Below, in pieces: positions 21,325 to 29,825 of a stretch of DNA of 64,000 bases; position 1 is the stretch's first letter, and each line of letters begins with the position of its first letter. Location: NCBI RefSeq assembly GCF_000423085.1, contig NZ_AUHH01000002.1, positions 62,001 through 126,000 of the forward strand, given 5' to 3'. A program made the translations under genes and the position numbers. Below the pieces are notes generated by a model, which saw nothing but the letters and a program-made list of their open reading frames with translations, searched no databases and had not been told where the DNA came from. Origin of the DNA: Granulicoccus phenolivorans DSM 17626 = NBRC 107789 = JCM 15570. GTDB lineage: Bacteria > Actinomycetota > Actinomycetes > Propionibacteriales > Propionibacteriaceae.

Positions 21325-22798
21325 GCTGGGTGTGGCTGGCCGGTGCGGCCGGGATGGGACTGTTGCTCCGGCTGGGGTCGGTCCGGCTGCCCCGGCTGAG
21401 GTGGCGGACCCATCTGCTGTGTTGGCTTGCCGCGCTGGTGGTGAGTGCGCCGCGCCTGCCCTATCTGCTCGAGCCGGCCCTGGGGTACGCGGTGGAGGCC
21501 GTGGCATTCGATGACCACTGGCACTTCCAGGAACTGATGTCGTTGGTGAACTCACCGGCCTTCCCACCGGTGTCGACTTTCGATCCGTCCCTGCTGCTGC
21601 CCTACTACTACGGTCCGTGGATCCCGGGCGCGGTGGTGTGGCAGATCGGCGCGGTGGTCACCATCAAGCAGGCATTCTTCGTACTCCATGTGCTGTACGC
21701 GGCCGCGCTTTTGTACGCGACGGTCTACACCGCCCGTGCGGTGTTCCGAACTCGGCTGAACCGGTCGGTGTTGTTCGTGGTGGTCCTGCTGTTCGGGGGA
21801 TTTGATGCTTTCGCAGCGCCCTTCGTGAAGGCGACCAGCGAGTGGTGGGCGATGGACCTGGGCCTCATGCTCCAGTTCTCCAGCACGATCACCCTGCTGT
21901 CGTGGGTGCCGCACCACGTGGCAGGGGCCCTGGCCGTGGTGGCTGCCGCCCGCTGGGCCGATTCACGCCGGTGGAGTGACCGGGTCACCGCGGGCGTGTT
22001 GTTGGCCTCGGCGGTGGGCGCCTCGCCCCTGGTCTGCCTGGGCGCAGTGATCTTCCTGAGCTGGTGGGTGGTGACTCGGGGGTTGTGGGTGTCCGCGGTG
22101 GTGGCCGCCGGCGTCGGCTCCTGCTCTGCGCGCCGATCGGGTGGATGTACCTGGTCCCCGGGGAACGTGGGTTCACCCCGCTGATGGTGATCGCCGACGG
22201 GCCCTTCGCCGATCGTTGGCTGCTCGGTCTGCTGGTGTACGTCCTGGTGGTCGTCCTGGAACTGGGGCCCCTGCTGCTGGCCGCGATCCTCGGCCGACAC
22301 CGGTTCTCTTTGCCGCTGACGGTGCTGAGCTGTGGCTATTTCTTGGTCCCGTTCGTGGTCGGTGGCCCCGGATACAACAACTTCGTGCTGCGCGCCAGCA
22401 TTGTGCCCATCTTCACTCTGATGGTGCTTGCCACCCCGGTGCTGTCAGATTTCGTGCGCCGGCTTCGGCGGCAGCCCGACCCGCTGCGGATCGCTGCAGC
22501 ACTGCTCCTGGTCGGCTACTTCAGCGGTGGCGTGTTGACCTGGGCCCAGCTGATGGCGCAGGCGTGGACTGTGTCGCGTTCGTCCGACGATGCCCTGCAC
22601 GCGGCGATCCTGCGGTCGAACCTGCAGCGCGGCCCGGTGGATCCCGATCTGATGGCACGCGCCGCCGAGCAGGAGTACGCCTGGTACCTGATCGAGGGCC
22701 CGACCGGGGGGCTGCATCATGAACTGCGCACCGAGGACCGGGAACTCGCCGGGGCCGACAGCCCGCTGCGGCTCACCTGGCGCCGGCTGATCGGCTGA
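21321..22798 (+). pseudogene. Polytopic membrane protein gene interrupted by a frameshift
   Basis: The first frame (ATG 21321; an in-frame GTG lies at 21306) encodes [20 protein letters not shown] and many hydrophobic segments up to SWWVVTRGLWVSAVVAAGV, then turns to nonsense and stops near 22182. A second frame picks up at about 22110 with LLLCAPIGWMYLVPGERG and continues through further membrane helices (LLGLLVYVLVVVLELGPLLL, AAALLLVGYFSGGVL) to the TGA at 22798. A single-base loss near 22105-22118 reconciles both. Together they would form a protein of about 490 residues with perhaps ten helices, like large actinobacterial envelope or glycosyltransferase-type membrane proteins; no catalytic motif is identified. 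Sequencing error is possible. Confidence 0.6.
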
Positions 22799-22826
22799 GC
22801 CTTCGGTGGCGCCGGGCTGCCGGCTG

Positions 22827-24347
22827 CTACCGCGGATTCCAGGCCCGGGTCACCCGGGCGGCATCGTCGGCCAGCGCGACCATGGTCTGGCGCAGGTCGG
22901 CGTACACCTGGGCGTCGCGCGTGGTCACCACCAGCGGCGCGTCGTCGGTGCCCTCGCCGGCGACGGTCCCGCCCATCAGGGTCAGCCCGGCCCCGACGGA
23001 GTCGGCCAGGCCCAGGGCGTACGCCGCCAGCCCGGCGGCCCCCAGCGCGGTCCCGCCGGCATCGGAGGCGACGTAGAACGGCCGGCCGATCACCGCTGCC
23101 ATCACATTGCGCCACAGCTGGGCCCGGAACGGTCCGCCGGTCGCCCGGACGGATTCGACGTGGTCGACCTCGTCCAGGATATTGACGATGGTCCCCAGTT
23201 GCAGGCAGACCCCCTCCAGCGCGGCCCGCAGGAAGTGCTGCCGCCGGTGCTTCTGGCGTACGCCGAGGAACGCCCCGGGGATATCGGGATCCCACAGCGG
23301 CGCCCGCTCGGCCATCAGGTAGGGCACCATCACCAGTCCACCGGCTCCGGCCGGCGCGGTCGCCGCGATCTCCAGGGCCTGCCCCGGGTCCTCGGCGACC
23401 ACGTCGGGAGCGAAGGTCCGCGCCGCCCAGTCGAAGGCCGAGCCACCGTTGCTGCTCGGACCACCCAGCATCCACAGCTCCGGGGTGAGCGCGTAGCAGA
23501 ACAGCCGGCCCTTGGGGTCATAGGTCGGCTCCGGTACCGCGAGCCGGACCGCACCGCTGGTGCCCAGGGACAGCCCGGCCACGCCGGACACGATCGCCCC
23601 GGTCCCGAGGTTGCCCAGCGGTCCGTCCGCGGCGCCTATCACGATCGGTACCGTAGCGTCGATCCCCCACGCCCGGGCCATCTCGGGGCGCAGTTTGTAC
23701 TGTTCGGTGGTGTTGACCAGGGGCGCCAACTGATCGGCATCGACCCCGGCGAATTCCAGGGCCACCTCGTCCCAGGCGAGATTGTGGATGTTCATCAGCC
23801 CGGTGCCCGAACCGTTGGAGATCTCCTGCACGAACTCCCCGGTCAGGTGGTGCATGACCAGTTCCTTGACCCCACCCCAGTAGCGGACCGAGGCCGCCTC
23901 CTCCGGCAACTGCCGCTGGTACCACATGAGTTTCAGCAGTGGGCTCATCGAATGCACCGGGGTCCCGGTGCGCTCCAGCAGGAGGGGGGCGTGGCCCTGT
24001 TCGCGCAGTTCCCGGGCGATGTCGGCGGCCCGGGAATCGGCCCAGGTGGCGAGTCGGGTCACCCCACGCATCCGGTCATCGAATCCGATCAACCCGTGCA
24101 TGGCGGTGGAGATCGAGATGGCGGCGATGTGGGAGTGGTTCAGCTGTTGGATGCACAGCCGCATGGCCTCATCCACCGCGCGCAGCAGGGTGGCCGGGTT
24201 GACCACCTGCCATCCGGCGCTCGGCTGCTCCATCCGGGCTTCCTTCACCGCCATCGCGCTGGCGCCACCGGACCCGCCGACCTCGAAGGCGGCCACCTTG
24301 ACCGCGGTGGTGCCGACATCGAGACCGATGATCACAGACTCGTACAC
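22827..24347 (-). CDS. gntK: Gluconokinase (FGGY carbohydrate kinase)
   Basis: FGGY-family kinase of 506 residues, expected to phosphorylate D-gluconate to 6-phosphogluconate with ATP. The N-terminus VYESVIIGLDVGTTAVKVAAF carries the phosphate-1 motif. ISTAMHGLIGFD, ATWADSRAAD, SNGSGTGLMNIHNLAWDE and GAADGPLGNLGTGA fit the gluconokinase branch rather than xylulokinase. The C-terminal ATP site includes LSLGTSGAVRL, MLGGPSSNGGSAFDW and RATGGPFRAQLWRN. GTG start, 10 bases after the stop of the mannonate-forming reductase, so it is the third gene of a minus-strand operon. Its product is the substrate of the 6-phosphogluconate dehydrogenase encoded 5.5 kb away. The kinase substrate is inferred from family branch and context. 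Confidence 0.85.
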   Translation of the reverse strand: MYESVIIGLDVGTTAVKVAAFEVGGSGGASAMAVKEARMEQPSAGWQVVNPATLLRAVDEAMRLCIQQLNHSHIAAISISTAMHGLIGFDDRMRGVTRLATWADSRAADIARELREQGHAPLLLERTGTPVHSMSPLLKLMWYQRQLPEEAASVRYWGGVKELVMHHLTGEFVQEISNGSGTGLMNIHNLAWDEVALEFAGVDADQLAPLVNTTEQYKLRPEMARAWGIDATVPIVIGAADGPLGNLGTGAIVSGVAGLSLGTSGAVRLAVPEPTYDPKGRLFCYALTPELWMLGGPSSNGGSAFDWAARTFAPDVVAEDPGQALEIAATAPAGAGGLVMVPYLMAERAPLWDPDIPGAFLGVRQKHRRQHFLRAALEGVCLQLGTIVNILDEVDHVESVRATGGPFRAQLWRNVMAAVIGRPFYVASDAGGTALGAAGLAAYALGLADSVGAGLTLMGGTVAGEGTDDAPLVVTTRDAQVYADLRQTMVALADDAARVTRAWNPR

Positions 24348-24357
24348 GTCGGCCGCC

Positions 24358-25755
24358 TCAGGAGCCCGCGACGACGGCCAACCGTCCGACCACGGCGGCG
24401 ACGAACTCGTCGTCGGCGGCCAGGTCCGCGTCCAGGGTGGCCAGGACGCCGCGTACGGCCGCGGTGTCATCGGTGGTGGCGGCGGCCTGCAGTGCCGCTT
24501 CGGCGTGCGCGTCGACGACCGGTGCCCCGGTGCCGCGCAGGTGCAGCACCCAGGCCGCCAACGTGGTGGCGCAGCCCAGCGGCAGCTTCCCCTCGGCCCG
24601 TTCGGCCTTGGCCACCGGCACGGTGCGCTGGGCCAGCTTGATGCTGCCGTCGTGGGCGATCTGGGCCAACAGGTGCCGGATGTTGGGGTTGGCAAAGCGC
24701 TCCAGCAGCGCCGACCGGTAGGCGGCGATGTCGGCCGGGGGCAGGGCCAGGTGCCGGCCGGCCTCGTCCCAGAAGGTCTCCACCCAGCCCCGGATCACCG
24801 GGTCGGCGATCGCTTCGGCGACCGTTTCCCGGCCCCGGATGGGCCCGGCGTAGGCCATCATCGAGTGCGACCCGTTGAGCAGCCACAACTTGCGGGTCTC
24901 GAAGACCTCCAACCCTTCGGTGATCACCGTCGCGCCGGAACTCTCCCAGTCGGGGCGTCCGTGCGGGAACTCGCCCTCGATCACCCACTCGATGAACGGC
25001 TCGGTCGGCACCGGCCAGGCATCGACGTAGCCGCTCTCGGCCAGTACCTGGGCCCGGTTCTCGTCGGTGGTGGCCGGGGTGATCCGGTCGACCATCGAGC
25101 TGGCGAACACGACGACCTCGTCGATCCAGGCCAACAGGTCGGGGTCGTACGCCTCGGCGAACCCGCGGATCGCGGCTCGGGCCACGCCACCGTTGTTGCT
25201 CAGGTTGTCGCACGGCAGCACGGTCAGGCCGCCGACGCCCGCGGCCCGGCGGGCCTGCAGGCCGGCAACGACCTTGCCGGCATAGGTCTCCAACGGCCCG
25301 GTGGACCCGGCGCGCAGGGTGGCGAGATCCCGGACGACGAGTTCGTCGCTCAGGTCCAGGGCGCCCTTGGCGACGGCGTACCCCTTCTCGGTCACCGTGG
25401 AGGTGAGAATCACCACCTCCGGGGAGCTGAGCAGTTCGAGCCAGCGGTCGATCTCCTCGGCCCCGCGGGCCTCGGAAATGGCTCCGATCACCTCCGGCCG
25501 GTTGCCGTCGGCCCCCTGCACGATCAGGGTGTAGAGGCCGTCCTGCGGGGCCAGCGCGTCGGCCTGGTCACGATGCCGACCGCAGAAGGAGGCGATCCCC
25601 CACTGCGCGGCGTCGGCGGCATGGCAGGTGTAGTACGCCTGGTGGGCGCGGTGGAAGTTGCCCAGGCCCACGTGAACGATCCGGACCGGTGCCGCCGGGG
25701 GCATCCCGGGCAGGCTGCGGCTCAATCGGGGGGCTTCGCTGTTCGCGGAACTCAT
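24358..25755 (-). CDS. uxuB: Fructuronate reductase / mannitol dehydrogenase family
   Basis: Long-chain polyol dehydrogenase of 465 residues. N-terminal dinucleotide site VRIVHVGLGNFHRAHQAYYT. The family active-site signature K-x5-N-x2-H is seen in KLWLLNGSHSMMAYAG, around residues 290-305. ILTSTVTEKGY and PCDNLSNNG are also typical. In this setting, directly after glucuronate isomerase, it should reduce D-fructuronate to D-mannonate with NADH (UxuB role). Tagaturonate reductase or mannitol/fructose activity cannot be excluded from sequence alone. Its ATG overlaps the uxaC stop (ATGA), so translation is coupled. Confidence 0.85.
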   Translation of the reverse strand: MSSANSEAPRLSRSLPGMPPAAPVRIVHVGLGNFHRAHQAYYTCHAADAAQWGIASFCGRHRDQADALAPQDGLYTLIVQGADGNRPEVIGAISEARGAEEIDRWLELLSSPEVVILTSTVTEKGYAVAKGALDLSDELVVRDLATLRAGSTGPLETYAGKVVAGLQARRAAGVGGLTVLPCDNLSNNGGVARAAIRGFAEAYDPDLLAWIDEVVVFASSMVDRITPATTDENRAQVLAESGYVDAWPVPTEPFIEWVIEGEFPHGRPDWESSGATVITEGLEVFETRKLWLLNGSHSMMAYAGPIRGRETVAEAIADPVIRGWVETFWDEAGRHLALPPADIAAYRSALLERFANPNIRHLLAQIAHDGSIKLAQRTVPVAKAERAEGKLPLGCATTLAAWVLHLRGTGAPVVDAHAEAALQAAATTDDTAAVRGVLATLDADLAADDEFVAAVVGRLAVVAGS

Positions 25756-27164
25756 AGCTTGAACGCCTTTCGCGGGTTGGTCGAGGTCAGGTCCACCATC
25801 GTCTCGACCGCCTCGTCCTCCTCCAACCGGTGGTCGGCCACCAGCCCGGCCAAGAAGCCGGCGTCCAGGCGGCGGGCCATGTCGTGGCGGGCCGGGATCG
25901 AGCAGAAGGCGCGGGTGTCGTCGATGAACCCGGAGGTCTTGGTGAAGCCGCAGGTATCGGTAACCGCCGAGCGGTAGCGCCGGATCGCCTCCGGGGCGTC
26001 CAGGAACCACCAGGGGGCCCCGGCGTACACGCCCTGGTAGAAGCCGGCCAGCGGCGCGATCTCCCGGGAGAACGTGGTCTCGTCGAGGGTGAACAGCACC
26101 AGCTGGAAGCCCTCGGCGGTTCCGACGCGGTTCAGCATCGGCTGCAGGGCTCGGGTGTATTCGACGCTGATCGGGATGTCGGCGCCGACGTCGGCACCGT
26201 ACTTCTCGAAGGTCGGGCCGTGGTGGTTGCGGGCCACCGCCGGGTGCAGGGTCATCACCAGGCCGTCCTCGGCGGCGAGTTCACCCATCTCGGCCAGCAT
26301 GTGCCGGCGCAGGGCGACCGCCTCGACCTCGTTGATGTGCCCGGCGCGGGCGGCGGCGAACAGCCGTTCGGCGTCGTTCTCGGTGACTCGGTCGGTGCGT
26401 GGGTCGGCATGGGAGTGGTCGGTGGAGACGCCGCCGCGTTCGATGAAGTACCGGCGCCGCTGCCGCATCGCCTCGACCCAGCCGGCGTACGTGCCGGTCT
26501 CGACCCCGCTGACCTCGGCCAGCTTGTCGGTCAGCTCGATCCAGTCCGGGCGGGCCGGTTCGAGGTACTTGTCGGGCCGGAAGGTGGGCGCGACCCGCTT
26601 CGGGAAGGTCGGGTCGGCGGCGATCTTCTCATGGGCGGCGAGATCGTCCAGCGGATCGTCGGTGGTCGCGATGAACTCGATCCCGAAGCGATCGAACAGG
26701 GCCCGCGGGGTGTACTCGGGCGAGGCGAGCTTCTCCGCGATCTGGTCGTAGATCTGGTCGGCGGTCTCCTCGCTGGGGCGCACGTCGATCCCGAAGACGT
26801 CCACGAAGGTCGACTCGAACCAGAACTTCACCGAGGTACCGCGGTAGATCGGCCAGTGCTTGCAGAGCAAGCGGAACGCGTTGCGGGACTGCTCCTCGGA
26901 GAACTCCGCCTGACCCACTCCCAGGTCGGACAGCGAGACGCCCTGGGCGTGCATCAGCCGGTTCACGTAGTGATCGGGGGTGATCAGCAACTGGGTCGGG
27001 TTCCCGAACGGAATGTTGTCGCTGAGCCACTGGGCCGGAACGTGACCGTGCGGGGAGATGATGGGCAGGTCGGCGGCCTCGGCGTACAGACGCCGGGCAA
27101 TGGCACGGACAGACGGTTCGGCGGGGAACAGTCGATCGGGATTCAACTGCAAGGAGTGCGACAT
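25752..27164 (-). CDS. uxaC: Glucuronate isomerase
   Basis: Uronate isomerase of 470 residues in the amidohydrolase-related superfamily, converting D-glucuronate to D-fructuronate (and D-galacturonate to D-tagaturonate). It begins MSHSLQLNPDRLFPAEPSVR and shows ISPHGHVPAQWL (metal-binding H-x-H), EFIATTDDPLDDL, GGVSTDHSHADPRTDR, MTLHPAVARNHH and WWFLDAPEAI, all expected for UxaC. Family length is normal. It is the first gene of the uxaC-uxuB-gntK run, divergent from the LarA-family gene, with candidate operators in the shared 154-bp gap. Confidence 0.93.
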   Translation of the reverse strand: MSHSLQLNPDRLFPAEPSVRAIARRLYAEAADLPIISPHGHVPAQWLSDNIPFGNPTQLLITPDHYVNRLMHAQGVSLSDLGVGQAEFSEEQSRNAFRLLCKHWPIYRGTSVKFWFESTFVDVFGIDVRPSEETADQIYDQIAEKLASPEYTPRALFDRFGIEFIATTDDPLDDLAAHEKIAADPTFPKRVAPTFRPDKYLEPARPDWIELTDKLAEVSGVETGTYAGWVEAMRQRRRYFIERGGVSTDHSHADPRTDRVTENDAERLFAAARAGHINEVEAVALRRHMLAEMGELAAEDGLVMTLHPAVARNHHGPTFEKYGADVGADIPISVEYTRALQPMLNRVGTAEGFQLVLFTLDETTFSREIAPLAGFYQGVYAGAPWWFLDAPEAIRRYRSAVTDTCGFTKTSGFIDDTRAFCSIPARHDMARRLDAGFLAGLVADHRLEEDEAVETMVDLTSTNPRKAFKL

Positions 27165-27201
27165 ATCCCCATCTCAACATCGGCCCCCACAACCTGCCAT
27201 C

Positions 27202-27240
27202 GGTTGCCGCATATTGCGGGTGGGGTTGCCGTTTGTTGCC
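27202..27240. promoter_or_regulatory. Pair of candidate operator sites between uxaC and the LarA-family gene
   Basis: Two copies of GGTTGCCG start at 27202 and 27224, 22 bases apart. Each is followed four (or three) bases later by TTG plus a C- or G-rich end. The first also contains the inverted repeat CCGCA-TAT-TGCGG (27207-27219). The same GTTGCCG core occurs twice, in the opposite orientation, between the LacI gene and gnd. These are candidate sites for that regulator; binding is inferred. Confidence 0.45.
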
Positions 27241-27318
27241 CGCGACTGCGGGCGGGGCACTTGTGGCGGTGCGCGGGGCGGCCGAAGATGGAGGAAAACA
27301 CCAAGGTGAGGAGTCACG

Positions 27319-28602
27319 ATGACGGTGGAGTGCCAGTCGATCGGCGGGGCCGGCTACCACATCGAGCCCGAGGAACTGGCCGGGTTCGTCCGGGACAATC
27401 TGGCGCGGTTGGAGCTGGAGGGCAAGAGCGTCTGCCTGATCATCCCCGACGACACCCGTAGTTGCCCGCTGCCGCAGCTGCTGACCGAGGTGTATCGCAA
27501 CACCGTGGACCGGGCGGCCAACCTCACCTGCATCATCGCGCTGGGTACGCACGCGTACATGGAGCCTGACGAGATCGCTCGGTGGACGACCGGGGACGCC
27601 GCGGCGGACGTGACCGCGGTCTACCCGGGGATGACGATCCTGAACCATGAGTGGCACGACGAGGACAAGCTGGTCAACGTCGGTCACATCGCCGCGGAGC
27701 GGATCAACGAGCTGTCCGGCGGCCGGCTGGCGGTCGGCTCGGACGTGTTGATCAACCGGCATGTCGTCGAGGCCGATGTGAAGATCATCATCGGCCCGAT
27801 CCTGCCGCACGAGGTGGTCGGCATCTCCGGGGGGAACAAATACTTCATTCCGGGCTGCGCCAAGGAGGACCTGATCGACCTCACCCACTGGGTCGGCGCG
27901 CTGATCACCGCCTCGGAGATCATCGGGGCCCCCGGGGTCACCCCGGTGCGGGCGATGATCAACGAGGGGGCGGCGATGATCCCCGGGGAGCACTACTGCC
28001 TCGCGTTCGTGGTCAAGGCGCACACCCTCGACCTGGAGTCGGCGTCCTTCGGGGACCCGCAGGACGCCTGGGCCGAACAGGGCAAGGTCACCGCGCAGAC
28101 CCATGTCGAGTACGTCGATGAACTGTTCGACACGGTGATCGCCGAGATCCCCGAGCGTTACCACGACATCTGGACCGCGGCCAAGGGCTTCTACAAGACC
28201 GAGCCCGCGGTACGCGACGGCGGCGAGGTGATCATCTACGCCCCGCACATCACCGAGGTCTCCGAGGCGCACCATGAGATCTACGACATCGGCTATCACT
28301 GCCGGGACTATTTCGTGAAGCAGTGGGACCGGTTCAAGGAGGTGCCCTGGGGCGTGCTCGCCCACTCCACCCATATGCGGGGGCTGGGCACCTACGATCC
28401 GCAGACCGGGATCGAGGAGGACCGGATCAACGTCACCCTGGCCACCGGGATCTCCAAGGAGATCTGCGATCAGATCAATGTCGGCTACCTCGATCCGGCC
28501 ACGATCGATCTGGCCGCGGAGGCCGGCAAGCCGAATGTAACCGTGGTCCATGACGCCGGGGAGGTGTTGTTCCGGCCTGCCGCGCAGCGGCCCCAGAATT
28601 GA
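27319..28602 (+). CDS. LarA-family (nickel-pincer cofactor) hydroxy-acid racemase/epimerase, candidate mannonate-gluconate 2-epimerase
   Basis: Product of 427 residues matching the lactate racemase LarA family (DUF2088). Expected active-site positions are visible: GTHAYMEPDE with His78, ILPHEVVGISGGNKYFIPG with His164 and Lys174, and His190 in LTHW. The Lys-His spacing of 16 equals that of the cofactor-binding pair in characterised LarA as I recall it. LarA enzymes invert C2 of 2-hydroxy acids by hydride transfer to the nickel-pincer nucleotide. It sits divergent to glucuronate isomerase and fructuronate reductase, which yield D-mannonate, beside gluconokinase. D-mannonate and D-gluconate are C2 epimers, so a 2-epimerase role is inferred. 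GAGGAG precedes the ATG. No cofactor-synthesis genes (larB, larC, larE) are in view. Confidence 0.85.
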   Translation: MTVECQSIGGAGYHIEPEELAGFVRDNLARLELEGKSVCLIIPDDTRSCPLPQLLTEVYRNTVDRAANLTCIIALGTHAYMEPDEIARWTTGDAAADVTAVYPGMTILNHEWHDEDKLVNVGHIAAERINELSGGRLAVGSDVLINRHVVEADVKIIIGPILPHEVVGISGGNKYFIPGCAKEDLIDLTHWVGALITASEIIGAPGVTPVRAMINEGAAMIPGEHYCLAFVVKAHTLDLESASFGDPQDAWAEQGKVTAQTHVEYVDELFDTVIAEIPERYHDIWTAAKGFYKTEPAVRDGGEVIIYAPHITEVSEAHHEIYDIGYHCRDYFVKQWDRFKEVPWGVLAHSTHMRGLGTYDPQTGIEEDRINVTLATGISKEICDQINVGYLDPATIDLAAEAGKPNVTVVHDAGEVLFRPAAQRPQN

Positions 28603-28712
28603 GCGGGCGCGCAGCGGCCCCGGGACTGAGCGGGCGCGCAGCGGCCCCGGGACTGAACGGGCGCAGCGGCCCCGGGACTGAACGGGCGCAGCGGCCCCGG
28701 GACTGAACGGCC
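28581..28712 (+). repeat. Tandem repeat duplicating the 3' end of the LarA-family gene
   Basis: GCAGCGGCCCC recurs at 28584, 28611, 28638, 28663 and 28688, giving periods of 27, 27, 25 and 25 bases. The first unit is the last codons plus stop of the gene (ends near CCAGAATTGA); later units read CCCGGGACTGA. It ends just before the LacI stop codon. No spacers, so it is not a CRISPR array. Confidence 0.9.
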
Positions 28713-28717
28713 GGCGG

Positions 28718-29707
28718 TCAGGGGCGACGGGCCGGGCCGGTGGATTCGCGGACGACCAACCGGGTCGGCAGCACCACCGAGGCCTGTCGCTTGCCCTCCC
28801 GGTGCACCAGGATCTGATTGATCGCGGCGACCCCGAGGCTGAACACCGGGGCGGCGATCGTGGTCAGTGCGGGCACCATCTGCAGGCTGTTCAGGGTGTT
28901 GTCGAAACCGATCACCGAGACGAAGTCCGGTACCGCCACCCCGTGGCGGCGGGCCGATTCGACGAAGCCCATGGCGATCAGGTCGTTGTAGGCGACCACC
29001 GCCGTGGTCGGCGCGGTCCGCCAGCGTTCGAAGGCCTCGGCGCCGCCGGCCAGGGTCGGTGGGAAGGGACCGATCCGGGTGGTCCGCAGGTCCAACTCCA
29101 TCCCGGCCTCGAGCAGGCCGCGCCAGCGGACCGAATCCGCCCAGGAGGTTTCCGGGCCCCCCAGATAGGCGATCTCGCGATGGCCGAAGCGACCCAGGTG
29201 CTCCGCAGCGCGCTTCATCCCGCGAACATCGTCGGAGACCAGCGACCGCACCTGACTCACGATCCGGTTGACCACGATCAGCGGGCGCTGCTTGGCGAAG
29301 CGTCGAATGGCACTGTCGGGCATCCGCGATCCGCCGAGCACGATCCCGTCGACCCGCTCGGTCATCTTGGTCAGCAGGCGCTCCTCCTGGGGGCCGGAGT
29401 CCTGGGTGTCCATGATGCTGAGCACGTAGCCGGCGTCCTGGGCGGATTGCTGCGCGCCCCGGATCAGGCCGTTGAAGGCCGGGTTGGTGATATCGGCAAC
29501 CACCAGCAGGAGCATTCCGTCGCGGCGGTCGAGTTCGCGTTGCATCGGGCGGGACCGGTAGCCGAGTTCGGCGGCCACCCGGCGGATGCGCTCGGCAGTT
29601 TCGAAGCTCACCCGGCCCGGATTCGACAGCGCTCGCGAGACGGTCGAGGGCGCAACCTCTGCCGCCTTCGCCACGTCGTAGATGGTCGGTCCGCCCGATG
29701 ACTGCAC
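28718..29707 (-). CDS. LacI-family transcriptional regulator
   Basis: Regulator of 329 residues. The N-terminal helix-turn-helix reads TIYDVAKAAEVAPSTVSRALSN with the hinge-preceding ERIRRVAAELGYR. The sugar-binding domain follows: LLLVVADITNPAFNGLIRGAQ, VDGIVLGGSRM, YLGGPETSWADSVRWRGLLEA, AVVAYNDLIAMGF and SVIGFDNTLNSLQMVPALTTI. By position it should control the uronate/gluconate genes on both sides, with a sugar acid as inducer (inferred). The start is the GTG at 29707, since the HTH begins six residues later. TATAGT lies 6 bases upstream, implying a leaderless mRNA. Divergent from gnd. Confidence 0.9.
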   Translation of the reverse strand: MQSSGGPTIYDVAKAAEVAPSTVSRALSNPGRVSFETAERIRRVAAELGYRSRPMQRELDRRDGMLLLVVADITNPAFNGLIRGAQQSAQDAGYVLSIMDTQDSGPQEERLLTKMTERVDGIVLGGSRMPDSAIRRFAKQRPLIVVNRIVSQVRSLVSDDVRGMKRAAEHLGRFGHREIAYLGGPETSWADSVRWRGLLEAGMELDLRTTRIGPFPPTLAGGAEAFERWRTAPTTAVVAYNDLIAMGFVESARRHGVAVPDFVSVIGFDNTLNSLQMVPALTTIAAPVFSLGVAAINQILVHREGKRQASVVLPTRLVVRESTGPARRP

Positions 29708-29737
29708 AGGTCGACTATAAGCGGAAGCGATGGAAAC

Positions 29738-29788
29738 TTTCGGCAACTTCGCGGACCCGAGTGGCGGGTGCGGAAAGTTTCGGCAACC
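29738..29788. promoter_or_regulatory. Two candidate operator sites between the LacI gene and gnd
   Basis: GGAAACTTTCGGCAAC and GGAAAGTTTCGGCAAC share TTTCGGCAAC (29738-29747 and 29778-29787) and are 40 bases apart. Each carries a short palindrome, GAAA-S-TTTC. Read on the minus strand both contain GTTGCCG, the core also found upstream of uxaC and the LarA-family gene. Confidence 0.5.
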
Positions 29789-29825
29789 GGTCCTGCCCGG
29801 TGCCGGGATAGGTGACGCTGGCCCC

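Noticed and set aside
22827-24347. Calling the FGGY kinase a xylulokinase
   Set aside because: The motif set fits the gluconokinase branch better, and gnd plus the sugar-acid genes make gluconate the logical substrate; xylose isomerase is absent.
28581-28712. 25-27-base repeats considered as CRISPR or a terminator
   Set aside because: No spacers and no hairpin with a following T-run; it is a simple tandem duplication of the adjacent gene end.
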